DNA of 64,000 bases, from NCBI RefSeq assembly GCF_028368975.1, contig NZ_JAQNDM010000001.1, positions 682,001-746,000 on the forward strand, given 5' to 3'. Positions 50,953-59,604 of the stretch are shown here, piece after piece; within the stretch, counting starts at the first letter, position 1; each line of letters begins with the position of its first letter. The notes beneath the pieces were generated by a model. That model did no database searches. It had not been told where the DNA came from and saw only the letters and a list, made by a program, of their open reading frames with translations. The translations under genes and the position numbers were made by a program. The stretch comes from Stigmatella ashevillena (lineage in GTDB: Bacteria > Myxococcota > Myxococcia > Myxococcales > Myxococcaceae).

Positions 50953-52923
50953 ATGAAAGCCAATGTCATTGTGGCCCTTTTGGTGGGCCTGGTGCTCGGA
51001 TTCTTCGGTGGAAAGGCCGCCTCGGGATCCAAGAGCAATGAGGGCAGCGCCCCCACGGCCGCTGCGCCTTCTCAGCCCTCCGCGCCCGCGCGCCCGGCCG
51101 CGCCCGCGGCCAGCCCTGTCTTCAAGGTGCCTCTCGAGGACTCTCCGGTCAAGGGGAGCCCCGAGGCGCTCGTGACGATGGTGGAGTTCTCCGACTACCA
51201 GTGCCCCTTCTGCTCCCGGGCGGACGCCACGGTGAAGAAGCTCCAGGAGGAGTACGGCAACAAGCTGCGCGTGGTGATGAAGCAGAACCCGCTGTCCTTC
51301 CACCCTCGCGCCAAGCCCGCGGCCCTGGGCGCCCTGGCCGCCGGTGAGCAGGGCAAGTACTGGGAGTACCACGACAAGCTCTTCGCCAATGCCCGGGCGC
51401 TCGAGGACGCGGACCTGGAGAAGTACGCCTCCGAGATCGGCCTCGACGTGAACCGCTGGAAGAAGGACCTCTCCAAGGAGAGCTTCCAGCAGATCATCAC
51501 CCGGGATCAGGCCCTGGCGGGCCAGCTGGGCGCCAACGGCACGCCGGCCTTCTTCATCAACGGCCGCCTGCTGTCCGGAGCGCAGCCCGTGGAGCGCTTC
51601 AAGGCCCTCATCGACGAGGAGTACACCAAGGCCGAGGCCCTCGTGAAGGCCGGCACCAAGCCGAGCGAGGTCTACACCGCCACCATCGCCAAGGGCCAGG
51701 AGCGCGCCGCGCCCCCTGCCCCGGCGGCCCCGCAGGCGCCTACCGTCCGCAAGGTGGACGTGCCCAGCGACTCGCCGGCCTTTGGCCCGAAGGATGCCAA
51801 GGTGACCATCGTCGAGTGGTCGGACTTCGAGTGCCCCTTCTGCGGCCGCGTGATGCCCACGCTGGCGAAGATCAAGGAGACGTACGGCAAGGACGTGCGC
51901 GTGGTGTTCCGCCACCAGCCGCTGCCGTTCCACGCCAGCGCCAAGCTGGCCGCCGAGGCCTCCATGGCCGCGCACGAGCAGGGCAAGTTCTGGGAGTACC
52001 ACGACAAGCTCTTCTCCAATCAGAAGGCCCTGGATCGCGCCTCGCTCGAGAAGTACGCCCAGGAGCTGAAGCTGGACGTGAACAAGTTCAAGTCGGCCCT
52101 GGACAGCGGCAAGTTCCGCGCGAAGGTCGAGGCGGACTCCACGGCGGGCAGCGCGGTGGGAGCCAACGGCACCCCGACGTTCTTCATCAACGGCCGCCAG
52201 CTCGTGGGCGCTCAGCCCTTCGAGAGCTTCAAGACGGCCATCGATGAGGAGCGGGCCAAGGCGGACAAGCTGCTGGCCAGCGGCGTGAAGCCGGAGAACC
52301 TCTACGCGAAGCTCATGGAGGATGCGGCCAACGCGCCTCCCCCGTCGGCGGAGCCCGCCGAGGCCGAGCCCGCAGTGCAGAAGATCGAAGTGGGCAATGC
52401 GCCGGTGAAGGGCCCTGCCAACGCGCCGGTCACCATCGTCGCGTTCTCTGACTTCGAGTGCCCGTTCTGCAGCCGCGTGGTCCCCACCCTCAAGCAGCTG
52501 GAAGAGGGCTACAAGGGGAAGATCCGGGTGGCCTTCAAGAACCAGCCGCTGCCGTTCCACGCCAACGCCAAGCCGGCGGCCGCTGCCGCCCTGGCCGCGC
52601 ACGAGCAGGGCAAGTTCTGGGAGTACCACGACAAGCTCTTCGCCAACCAGAAGGCCCTGGATCGCGCCTCGCTGGAGCGCTACGCCGAGGAGCTGAAGCT
52701 GGACATGGGCAAGTTCAAGTCGGCCCTGGACTCGAACAAGTTCGACGCGCAGATCACCGCGGACTCCTCCGAGGGGACGCGCGTGGGCGCCAACGGCACC
52801 CCGACGTTCTTCATCAACGGCCGCACGCTGGTGGGTGCGCAGCCGGCCGACGCCTTCAAGCGCGTCATCGATGAGGAGCTGAAGAAGGCCGAGGGCGGCT
52901 CGGTGGCCAAGGACACCAAGTAG
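50953..52923 (+). CDS. Membrane-anchored protein with three tandem DsbA-like domains
   Basis: A 656-residue protein: one N-terminal membrane helix (about 4-22, VIVALLVGLVLGFFGG), a Pro/Ala linker, then three DsbA-like thioredoxin folds, each with a CPFC active site: Cys84/Cys87 (DYQCPFCSRA), Cys294/Cys297 (DFECPFCGRV) and Cys503/Cys506 (DFECPFCSRV). Each unit also has HEQGKFWEYHDKLF (or close), a helical insert and the cis-Pro loop NGTPxFFINGR. Unit length is about 209 residues. Domain 1 is the most diverged (QNPLSFHPRAKP). It should catalyse disulfide formation or isomerisation in the periplasm. Three redox centres on one chain are unusual. ATG 50953 has AAGGAG 13 nt upstream. Confidence 0.92.
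   Translation: MKANVIVALLVGLVLGFFGGKAASGSKSNEGSAPTAAAPSQPSAPARPAAPAASPVFKVPLEDSPVKGSPEALVTMVEFSDYQCPFCSRADATVKKLQEEYGNKLRVVMKQNPLSFHPRAKPAALGALAAGEQGKYWEYHDKLFANARALEDADLEKYASEIGLDVNRWKKDLSKESFQQIITRDQALAGQLGANGTPAFFINGRLLSGAQPVERFKALIDEEYTKAEALVKAGTKPSEVYTATIAKGQERAAPPAPAAPQAPTVRKVDVPSDSPAFGPKDAKVTIVEWSDFECPFCGRVMPTLAKIKETYGKDVRVVFRHQPLPFHASAKLAAEASMAAHEQGKFWEYHDKLFSNQKALDRASLEKYAQELKLDVNKFKSALDSGKFRAKVEADSTAGSAVGANGTPTFFINGRQLVGAQPFESFKTAIDEERAKADKLLASGVKPENLYAKLMEDAANAPPPSAEPAEAEPAVQKIEVGNAPVKGPANAPVTIVAFSDFECPFCSRVVPTLKQLEEGYKGKIRVAFKNQPLPFHANAKPAAAAALAAHEQGKFWEYHDKLFANQKALDRASLERYAEELKLDMGKFKSALDSNKFDAQITADSSEGTRVGANGTPTFFINGRTLVGAQPADAFKRVIDEELKKAEGGSVAKDTK
51346..52647 (+). repeat. Three near-identical 45-bp segments marking ~630-bp tandem units
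   Basis: The segment beginning GAGCAGGGCAAG and coding for EQGK(F/Y)WEYHDKLF(A/S)N is repeated at 51346, 51976 and 52603, i.e. at 630- and 627-bp intervals, with only two or three base differences. Units 2 and 3 are more alike than unit 1. This indicates fairly recent duplication or gene conversion within the gene. Confidence 0.85.
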
Positions 52924-52955
52924 TCCACGGCACGGGCTTCTCTGCCTGTCACGAG

Positions 52956-52982
52956 GCCGCCGGACCCACGAGGTCCGGCGGC
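52956..52982. terminator. Hairpin terminator between triple-DsbA gene and ridA
   Basis: GCCGCCGGACC-cacga-GGTCCGGCGGC is a perfect 11-bp stem, followed on the plus strand by TTCTGTCGTTTT. It can serve both convergent genes. Confidence 0.8.
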
Positions 52983-52992
52983 TTCTGTCGTT

Positions 52993-53388
52993 TTACGCCG
53001 GGTTCAAGACGGCGATGGCGTCGATCTCCACCTTGGCACCGCGCGGCAACGCCGCCACCTGCACGGTGACGCGGGCCGGAGGAGCCCCGGTGAAGTAGCG
53101 CCCGTACACCTCGTTCACCTTGCTGAAGTCCCCCAGGTCGGTGAGGAAGATGGTGCAGCGCACGACGTGAGAGAAGTCGACCCCGCCCGCGGCCAGCACG
53201 GCCTGAAGGTTCTGCATCACGCGCTCTGTTTGCGCGACCACATCCCCCTGGACCAACTCCATCGTCTTCGGGTCCAAGGGAATCTGCCCGGACAGGAAGA
53301 TCATCTTCCCGGCGTCCACCTGGACCGCCTGCGAGTAGGGACCAATGGCCTGCGGGGCATTGTCGGAGTGAAGCGTCTTGCGCGCCAT
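52993..53388 (-). CDS. ridA: RidA family enamine/imine deaminase
   Basis: A 131-residue YjgF/YER057c-type protein: DNAPQAIGPYSQAVQVD, MIFLSGQIPLDPKTMELV, NLQAVLAAGGVDFSHVVRCTIFLTDL and the catalytic Arg in PPARVTVQVAALPRGAKVEIDAIAV (Arg106 region). It hydrolyses reactive 2-aminoacrylate released by PLP enzymes. Length and motifs are standard. It lies 81 bp downstream of the Rel gene on the same strand and may be part of its transcript. Confidence 0.93.
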   Translation of the reverse strand: MARKTLHSDNAPQAIGPYSQAVQVDAGKMIFLSGQIPLDPKTMELVQGDVVAQTERVMQNLQAVLAAGGVDFSHVVRCTIFLTDLGDFSKVNEVYGRYFTGAPPARVTVQVAALPRGAKVEIDAIAVLNPA

Positions 53389-53469
53389 GACGGAACCTCG
53401 GGGTGAAGCGGCCCCGGAGGGCCGCGCTCCTGGCGCGGCTCTAGCATGAATCCCAAGGGCTGGAGCGCC

Positions 53470-55674
53470 TCAGATGCGCTCGACGGACTGCACGCCCTGG
53501 ATGCGTTCGATGGAGCGCATCAACTCGGTGAGCTGCTTGAGATCCGAGATGGTGACCTCGAAGGTGTTCACCGCGCGGTCATCTCCCGTGGCCCGGCAGT
53601 TGGCCTGGGAGATGTTGACGCCCTTCTTCGAGAAGGTGTTGGTGATGTCCGACAGCATTCCAGGCCGGTCCGCAGTGAGGATGCGCAACGTGACCGGGCG
53701 CTTGTACTCACCGCGGATATCCCAAGCGACGTCCACCCTTCGCTCTGGATCCGTGGCCAGTGCCTTCTCGCACTTGTCCGTGTGCACGGTGACGCCGCGC
53801 CCCCGGGTGATGAAGCCAACGATGGGGTCTCCTGGCACGGGATTACAACAGCGCCCGAAGCGCACGAGCACATCGTCCACCCCGCCAATCTGCACACCGC
53901 TGCGGCTCTGGCGGCCCACCAGCCGCTTGGCGAGATCCGTGACGCGCGACAGCCCGGGCAGCATCGACGAGCCGTTGCCCTCGTGGGAGGCAGGCGCCGC
54001 AGGCAACGGCTCCCGATCCTCCGCCACCTTGTCCGGCGCCACGCGTTGGAGGAGCTGTTGCGGCGTCACCTTGCCATAGCCAATGGCCACCAGCAGGTCG
54101 TCCTCGACACGGTAGCCGAGCACCTCGGCGGCCTTCTTCAGCTCGCCGTTCTTCAACAGCCTATTGAGGTTGAGCTGGTAGCGCTTGAGCTCCCGCTCGG
54201 CCAGCTCGCGGCCCAGTTGCAAGCTCTTGTCGCGCTGCTGCTGCTTGATGAAGTTGCGGATGCGCTGCTGGGCGCGGCTCGTCTTGACGAAGGTCAGCCA
54301 GTCCTTCGACGGGTGTGCCTGGGGACTGGTGAGCACCTCCACCATGTCCCCGTTCTTCATCTTGTAGCGCAGCGGGACGATCTTCCCGTTGACCTTGGCG
54401 CCCACGCACCGGCCGCCCACGTCCGAGTGGATGGCGTAGGCAAAGTCCACCGGGGTGGCCCCCCGCGGAAGGCTCTTCACGTCTCCCTTGGGCGTGAAGA
54501 CGAAGACCTCGTCGGTGAAGAGGTCCACCTTCACCGTCTCGAGGAACTCCTTGGGATCCTTGAGGTCCTGCTGCCACTCCATGAGCTGGCGCAGCCAGGC
54601 GAACTTCTCATCGTCCTTGGAGATGAGCGCCTTGCCCTCTTTATAGGCCCAGTGCGCCGCGATGCCCTCCTCGGCGACCTTGTTCATGTCCGGGGTGCGG
54701 ATCTGCACCTCCACGCGCTCGCTCAACGGGCCGATCACCGTGGTGTGCAGCGACTGGTACATGTTCGGCTTGGGGATGGCGATGAAGTCCTTGAAGCGTC
54801 CCGGCACCGGCTTCCAGAGCTGGTGCACCAACCCCAGGGCCTCGTAACAGGAGGGCACCGTGGGCATGAGAAGCCGGAAGGCGATGATGTCGTGGATCTG
54901 ATCGAACTCGATCCCCTGCGCCTTGATCTTCTTGTAGATGCTGTAGACGTGCTTGAAGCGGCCGCTGACCTCACCCTCCAGGTTGCGCTCCTCCAGCTTG
55001 GAGCGGACCAGGGTGCTGGTGTCCTCGATGTACTTCTCCCGCTCCTTCTTGCGCCGGTTGAGCTTCTCCAGGAGGGCGAAGTAGTCCTGCGGCTTGACGT
55101 AGCGGAAGGACAGGTCCTCCAGCTCGGTCTTGATCCAACTGATGCCCAGGCGGTTGGCCAGCGGGGCATAGATGTCCAGCGTCTCCTGGGCGATCCGGGC
55201 CTGCTTCTCCTCGGACATGTGGTCCAGGGTCCGCATGTTGTGGGTGCGGTCGGCCAGCTTCACCAGGATGACGCGGATGTCCTGCGCCATCGCGATGATC
55301 ATCTTCCGAAAGTTCTCCGCCTGCTTCTCCTCCTGGGAGAGGGTGGCAGAGGCCGAGAACTTGGAGAGCTTGGTCACCCCATCGACGAGCTGGGAGACCT
55401 CGGGGCCGAACAGCTCCGTGAGTTCCTCGGCCGTGGCCAAGGTGTCCTCGATGGTGTCGTGGAGAAGGCCCGTCACGATGGAGGCCTCGTCGAGCTTGAG
55501 CTCGGCGAGGATTCCAGCGACCTCGAGCGGATGCACCAGGTAGGGCTCGCCAGACTTGCGCAGCTGCCCTTGGTGCACCTTGGCTGAGTAGACGTACGCC
55601 TTCTTGATGATGTCCAGATCAGGGTCCGGGTGGTACGAGGCGACCCGCTGGAGGATGTCGTTGAGGCGAATCAT
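53470..55674 (-). CDS. rel: Bifunctional (p)ppGpp synthetase/hydrolase Rel/SpoT
   Basis: A 734-residue long-type RSH protein. The N-terminal HD hydrolase domain keeps LLHDTIEDT (HDxxED) and KLADRTHNMRTL. The synthetase domain has IYKKIKAQGIEFDQIHDIIAFR, YEALGLVHQLWKPVPGRFKDFIAIPKPNMYQSLHTTV and VEVQIRT. A TGS domain (VFTPKGDVKSLPRGATPVDFAYAIH), a conserved Cys region (RCCNPVPGDPIVGFITRGRG) and a C-terminal ACT domain follow (about 655-734). Both catalytic halves look intact, so it should make and destroy (p)ppGpp. In M. xanthus the stringent response starts fruiting-body development. ATG 55674 directly begins the conserved N-terminus. Confidence 0.95.
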   Translation of the reverse strand: MIRLNDILQRVASYHPDPDLDIIKKAYVYSAKVHQGQLRKSGEPYLVHPLEVAGILAELKLDEASIVTGLLHDTIEDTLATAEELTELFGPEVSQLVDGVTKLSKFSASATLSQEEKQAENFRKMIIAMAQDIRVILVKLADRTHNMRTLDHMSEEKQARIAQETLDIYAPLANRLGISWIKTELEDLSFRYVKPQDYFALLEKLNRRKKEREKYIEDTSTLVRSKLEERNLEGEVSGRFKHVYSIYKKIKAQGIEFDQIHDIIAFRLLMPTVPSCYEALGLVHQLWKPVPGRFKDFIAIPKPNMYQSLHTTVIGPLSERVEVQIRTPDMNKVAEEGIAAHWAYKEGKALISKDDEKFAWLRQLMEWQQDLKDPKEFLETVKVDLFTDEVFVFTPKGDVKSLPRGATPVDFAYAIHSDVGGRCVGAKVNGKIVPLRYKMKNGDMVEVLTSPQAHPSKDWLTFVKTSRAQQRIRNFIKQQQRDKSLQLGRELAERELKRYQLNLNRLLKNGELKKAAEVLGYRVEDDLLVAIGYGKVTPQQLLQRVAPDKVAEDREPLPAAPASHEGNGSSMLPGLSRVTDLAKRLVGRQSRSGVQIGGVDDVLVRFGRCCNPVPGDPIVGFITRGRGVTVHTDKCEKALATDPERRVDVAWDIRGEYKRPVTLRILTADRPGMLSDITNTFSKKGVNISQANCRATGDDRAVNTFEVTISDLKQLTELMRSIERIQGVQSVERI

Positions 55675-55781
55675 GAAGAAGCTGTCCCAATCGTAACTTT
55701 GCTACCCAGACGGGGCAACGGCGCGTATGCATCGTCCCACGCCAGCGTGCCTTCTCCCCTCATTCAAAGCATTCGCGTTCG

Positions 55782-55810
55782 TTGACCCCGCGTTTTTAGG
55801 ACCCTTAAAG
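55782..55810 (+). promoter_or_regulatory. Candidate sigma-70 promoter of the FHA gene, very short leader
   Basis: TTGACC, a 17-bp spacer and TTAAAG place a start site near 55817, only about 6 nt before the ATG at 55823. No Shine-Dalgarno is visible, so the mRNA would be nearly leaderless. Confidence 0.4.
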
Positions 55811-55822
55811 TCGGCCCCGCTC

Positions 55823-56965
55823 ATGTCACAGCTCCTGCTGTCCGCTCTTGCCGTGGTCTGCCCGAACTGTGACGGCCACAACCCGCCCCGCGCGGCCACC
55901 TGCGGCCTCTGTGGGACGGCCCTGGCCGACGCACCCCCTCCCCGTACCACCCCCTCACGGCCTGCCCCCCCGGCCGCTCGCACGGCCGCCGCCGCGCGTC
56001 CTACCGCCGTGGCCCCTGCCTCCAAGGCCGCATCCGCCGAGGCGGTCCCTCCTGGACTCAGACCGTCCGCAGGCCGCACACCTTCACCCACATCCGCTGG
56101 GGTACCTGTTGACCCTGGTGGGACACCTCCGTCCTCTGGGGCCTCTGGACGCACCGGGGGGGGCGCCGCGGCCCATCCTCGGGTCGGCTCCCCGGAAGGA
56201 GCGCCCAGGGCTCCGGCCGCCGCCCGGCCTCCCCATCCGGGACCTGGCGAACGGCCCGCGCCTCCCGTCCCGGAGGCTCAACCCACCGCCCGGCCCGCCA
56301 CCCGCCCAGCGCCGGCGGCCTCTCGGTTCGGCCTCAGCATCGTGGCGGGCGCGAGCCGGGGACAGCGCTACAAGCTTCCCGCGAGCAACTGTGTGGTGGG
56401 CCGCAGCCGGGGCGCCATCCTCCTGCCGGAGGACCACTTCGTCTCCGCGCTCCATGCGACCTTCCTCGTGAAGGAAGGCGCGCTCTTCGTCCGCGACGAG
56501 ACGAGTGCCTCGGGCGTCTATGTCACCATCCCGGGGACAGAAGCCATCACGCCCCGCACCCTCTTCAGCGCGGGCTTGAGGCTCTTCCGCTTCAGCGGGC
56601 GCATCGAGGTGCCGGTGAACCTGCCCGGGCAGCCCATCATCTATGGCGCCCCCATGCCGCTCGGCCAGGCGCTCTACGCGGTCGAGGAGATCCTGGTCGG
56701 CGGGCGCGCGGGCCGTGCGGTGGTGTCCGCCGCGGCGCTGCTCACCATCGGGCAAGCCCACTGCGATCTCAGCTACCCCCAAGATGAGGGGCTCGCGGGC
56801 CGCCACTGCGAGCTCAGTCCGACCCCCACGGGTGCCATGTTGAGGGATCTCTCGGGCGGGCTGGGCACGTACATCCGCATCCCCGCTGGCATCGAACGGC
56901 CCTTGCGCCAAGGAGACCGCGTCCGCATCGGACAGCACCTGTTGCAGGTGGAGGCGCTCGGCTGA
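55823..56965 (+). CDS. Zinc-ribbon and FHA-domain protein
   Basis: ATG 55823 (MSQLLLSALAVVCPNCDG) gives 380 residues. A zinc ribbon (Cys13-x2-Cys16 ... CGLCG) is followed by a Pro/Ala-rich linker of about 130 residues. An FHA domain (about 170-260: GLSIVAGASRGQRYKLPASNCVVGRSRGAILLPEDHFVSALHATF) and a second FHA-like domain (about 285-380: CDLSYPQDEGLAGRHCELSP, then DLSGGLGTYIRI) follow. FHA domains read phosphothreonine, so it is a likely partner of the neighbouring kinase, which has a zinc ribbon of the same kind. In the first FHA domain the usual S/R-H core is only partly kept (VSALHA). The stops of the two genes are 10 bp apart. Confidence 0.85.
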   Translation: MSQLLLSALAVVCPNCDGHNPPRAATCGLCGTALADAPPPRTTPSRPAPPAARTAAAARPTAVAPASKAASAEAVPPGLRPSAGRTPSPTSAGVPVDPGGTPPSSGASGRTGGGAAAHPRVGSPEGAPRAPAAARPPHPGPGERPAPPVPEAQPTARPATRPAPAASRFGLSIVAGASRGQRYKLPASNCVVGRSRGAILLPEDHFVSALHATFLVKEGALFVRDETSASGVYVTIPGTEAITPRTLFSAGLRLFRFSGRIEVPVNLPGQPIIYGAPMPLGQALYAVEEILVGGRAGRAVVSAAALLTIGQAHCDLSYPQDEGLAGRHCELSPTPTGAMLRDLSGGLGTYIRIPAGIERPLRQGDRVRIGQHLLQVEALG

Positions 56966-56992
56966 GCCCTTCCCCTCAGGGAGTGGGGGCTC
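56964..56992. terminator. Weak hairpin over convergent FHA/kinase stops
   Basis: GAGCCC (56964-56969) and GGGCTC (56987-56992) can pair across the two convergent stop codons; there is no T tract. Confidence 0.35.
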
Positions 56993-58667
56993 CGGCGACG
57001 CTCTTGCGCTGCTCCACGATGTACGAGCGGGCCACGGAGGCAGGCGCATCCCTCAGGTGACGGGACCACCAGGCCAGCGCCTCCCCAGGAAGCTCGTGCT
57101 GCCAGTAGACCTCGCCCAACTTGAGTGACAGCTCCGGCTTGGGATTGAGCTGAAAGGCGTTCTTGTAGTGGGTGGCGGCCAAGTCCAAGCGGCCGCGTTG
57201 GTACTGCTGGTCCCCCTCCATCTCGTACTCACGGGACTTCGGCACATTGAGGGCCTGTGCGGGAATCTCCTGCGAGTGGAGAGGCGTGGAGAAATCCGGC
57301 CCTTGGGTTTGGATGTCCTCTTTGCGAGGAACCGGGGCGTTCTTGGGAATCGAGTAGGGGGCGGTCGCCGCATCCCCATTGAAGAAGTAGTAGTAGGCGA
57401 GCGCGCCCGCGGCGAGCACCAAGGTGAGGGTGAGCACCTTGAAGAAACCGAGCCCGCCGGGGTTGTCCGGCGCGAGGGCCACGGTCGACTCCTCCAGCTT
57501 GTCGCTGGAAGGCATCGGGTTGGGCGTCGTCTGGATCAGTTCCGGCACCGCGCGAACGGTGGCCTCGGCGGCGTCCCAATCCCGAACGGTTCCGGGCTGG
57601 GTGGCCAGATGGCTGCCGCCCGTCCCTCGGCGCGGCAAGGGTGCCAGCACGGGCGAGGACATGGGCGCGGCCGCAGCCCCGGACCTCCGGGGGGCGGGCT
57701 CGCTGCGGCGCCGCTCCCGATGCTCGAGCGCATGCAACTCGGCCTTGAAGGCCTCGGCGTTGGCAGGCCGGTCGTCGGGATCCTTGGACAAGGCCCGGAG
57801 AATGAGCCGCTCCATGCCCACGGAGATGCGCGCCTCGGGCCGCCGCTTGGACGGAGGGGGAGGCTCTTCGGTGAGGTGCTTGGTGGCAAAGCCGACCGCC
57901 GAGTCGGACTCGAACGGCAGCAGCCCTGTCGTGAGCTGATAGAGCAGGACGCCCACCGCATAGAGATCCGAGCGGTGATCCACCGAGGCGCCCCGGGCCT
58001 GCTCCGGAGACATGTACTCCGGGGTGCCGCACACGAAGCCAGCCCGGGTGAGCGCCGGACCGTCTTCGCCCGAGGAATCGGTGATCTTCGCGATGCCGAA
58101 GTCCAGCACCTTCACGAAGTCCACGTCGTTGCGGCGCTGCTCCACCATGATGTTCTCGGGCTTGAGATCCCGGTGGATCACCCCCGCGCCGTGCGCGTCC
58201 GACAGGGCGGAGAGCACCTGGCTGACGATGCGGATCACCCGCCCCTCGGCCAGGGGCCATTCCCGGTTGAGGAGCTGGTGCAGATCCTGTCCGGGCACGA
58301 ACTCCATGGCGATGAAGAGCGCGCCATCATCGGCCTGGCCGAAGTCCAGAATGCTGATGGAGTTGGGGTGGTTGAGACGGCTGGCCGCCTTGGCCTCCCG
58401 CTGGAAGCGGGCCACGGTGCGCTCGTCGGACAGCAGCGACTGGCGCAGCACCTTGAGCACCACGGGCTTGTCCAGGGCCAATTGGCGCGAGCGGTACACC
58501 TTGCCCATCCCCCCCTCGCCAATGAGGGCTTCCACCCGGTACTTCTTCGCCAGCGTCTTGCCGATGTACTCATCGGCTTCGGCCACCGTGCGCACCAGGG
58601 AGGAGCCACAGGCCGGGCAATACTTGGAGGATTCTCTGGCGTCAGCGCCGCAAGAGGGGCAGAGCAA
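56976..58667 (-). CDS. Transmembrane Ser/Thr protein kinase with zinc ribbon and TPR
   Basis: A 563-residue Hanks-type kinase. The N-terminal zinc ribbon (CPSCGADARESSKYCPACGS) precedes a complete kinase domain: GEGGMGKVYR glycine loop, Lys in VVLKVLRQ, HRDLKPENIMV, DFGIAK, GTPEYMSPEQARG and DLYAVGVLLYQLTTG. A disordered region (about 320-415) leads to one membrane helix (about 420-442, VLTLTLVLAAGALAYYYFF). The external tail has a TPR-like unit (MEGDQQYQRGRLDLAATHYKNAFQLNPKPELSLKLGEVYW). All catalytic residues are present. It should signal from outside to the cytosol, with the flanking FHA proteins as probable readers. Confidence 0.94.
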   Translation of the reverse strand: MLCPSCGADARESSKYCPACGSSLVRTVAEADEYIGKTLAKKYRVEALIGEGGMGKVYRSRQLALDKPVVLKVLRQSLLSDERTVARFQREAKAASRLNHPNSISILDFGQADDGALFIAMEFVPGQDLHQLLNREWPLAEGRVIRIVSQVLSALSDAHGAGVIHRDLKPENIMVEQRRNDVDFVKVLDFGIAKITDSSGEDGPALTRAGFVCGTPEYMSPEQARGASVDHRSDLYAVGVLLYQLTTGLLPFESDSAVGFATKHLTEEPPPPSKRRPEARISVGMERLILRALSKDPDDRPANAEAFKAELHALEHRERRRSEPAPRRSGAAAAPMSSPVLAPLPRRGTGGSHLATQPGTVRDWDAAEATVRAVPELIQTTPNPMPSSDKLEESTVALAPDNPGGLGFFKVLTLTLVLAAGALAYYYFFNGDAATAPYSIPKNAPVPRKEDIQTQGPDFSTPLHSQEIPAQALNVPKSREYEMEGDQQYQRGRLDLAATHYKNAFQLNPKPELSLKLGEVYWQHELPGEALAWWSRHLRDAPASVARSYIVEQRKSVAGAPTP

Positions 58668-58797
58668 GGGTGTTCCGTCTCGGGGAAACGAGCAAAGTGG
58701 GGACAGGACTTCAACACGTTGCTTGGGTCCGCATCAAGCCATGCTCGCAGTCCGAGCAAGGGGGCTGAGCCCCTGATATGAACCGCCCTGCGTTCCC

Positions 58798-59556
58798 ATG
58801 ACCTTCTGCCAGCGCTGTGACAGCGAGAATTCCGACGATGCCACCCTCTGCCAGGCCTGTGGCGCACCGATGCGGTCCGGCACCCTGGTGATGGCCGTCT
58901 CCCAGCTTGCCCCCCGCCCCCAGGTGTCCATCCGCGTGGTTCGCGCGGACGGCGGCCCGGAGTCGGTGGTCAAGATGCAGCGGGACACCCTCACCTGCGG
59001 CCAGCAGTACGGGGACCTCGTGCTCTCCGATGATCCCTTCGTCATGCCCCAGCAGGCGCGCTTCTTCTTCTCGGGAGCCCACCTGGCCGTGGAGGATGTG
59101 GGGGGGGCCAACGGCGTCTTCGTCCGCCTGCGCCAGGAGCGCGAGCTGCCAACGGGGGGCGAGCTGCGGCTGGGCCGACAGCGGCTGGTCCTCGAGCCCA
59201 TTCCGACCGCCTCGACGGGCCCGGGGGGAGCACAGATCTGGGGCTCACCCGATGCGGGCTACCGGCTGCGGCTGGTGCAGTTGCTCGAGGGAGGCATGCG
59301 CGGCGCGGCCTTCCCGCTCAAAGAGGGCGAAAACCTGCTGGGCCGCGAGCACGGGGACATCACCTTCCCCACGGATGGCTTCGTCTCGGGGCGTCATGCC
59401 GTACTCAACGTACGGCAGGATCAACTCATGGTCCGGGATGTCGGCTCCTCCAACGGCACCTTCATCCGCCTGGCGGGCCCGACGTTCGTGGACAATGGCG
59501 ACCATTTTCTGATTGGCCGCCAGCTGCTCCGGGTCGAACTCCAGATGCAGGCCTAG
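58798..59556 (+). CDS. Zinc-ribbon protein with two FHA-like domains
   Basis: ATG 58798 gives 252 residues: zinc ribbon (FCQRCDSENSDDATLCQACGAPM), a first FHA-like domain (about 40-140; GAHLAVEDVGGANGVFVRL) and a second, complete FHA domain (about 150-250). The second carries the canonical pattern GRE-x-GDITFPTDGFVSGRHAVL and VRDVGSSNGTFIRL. The first lacks the SxxH motif (FVMPQQARF) and is probably structural. It is divergent from the kinase gene with about 130 bp between starts, suggesting coordinated expression of kinase and reader. Cytosolic, no signal peptide. Confidence 0.9.
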   Translation: MTFCQRCDSENSDDATLCQACGAPMRSGTLVMAVSQLAPRPQVSIRVVRADGGPESVVKMQRDTLTCGQQYGDLVLSDDPFVMPQQARFFFSGAHLAVEDVGGANGVFVRLRQERELPTGGELRLGRQRLVLEPIPTASTGPGGAQIWGSPDAGYRLRLVQLLEGGMRGAAFPLKEGENLLGREHGDITFPTDGFVSGRHAVLNVRQDQLMVRDVGSSNGTFIRLAGPTFVDNGDHFLIGRQLLRVELQMQA

Positions 59557-59563
59557 AGGCCCC

Positions 59564-59591
59564 GGGTCACGGGACGGGCGTCACGTGACCC
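59564..59591. terminator. Hairpin between FHA gene and dksA
   Basis: GGGTCACG and CGTGACCC form a perfect 8-bp stem with a 12-nt loop between convergent genes; no T tract follows. Confidence 0.5.
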
Positions 59592-59604
59592 AGCGCCTGC
59601 AGGC

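Noticed and set aside
53446-55587. A 713-codon open frame opposite the Rel/SpoT gene
   Set aside because: Leu/His/Val-rich translation without domains, lying antisense to a complete Rel protein with intact motifs.
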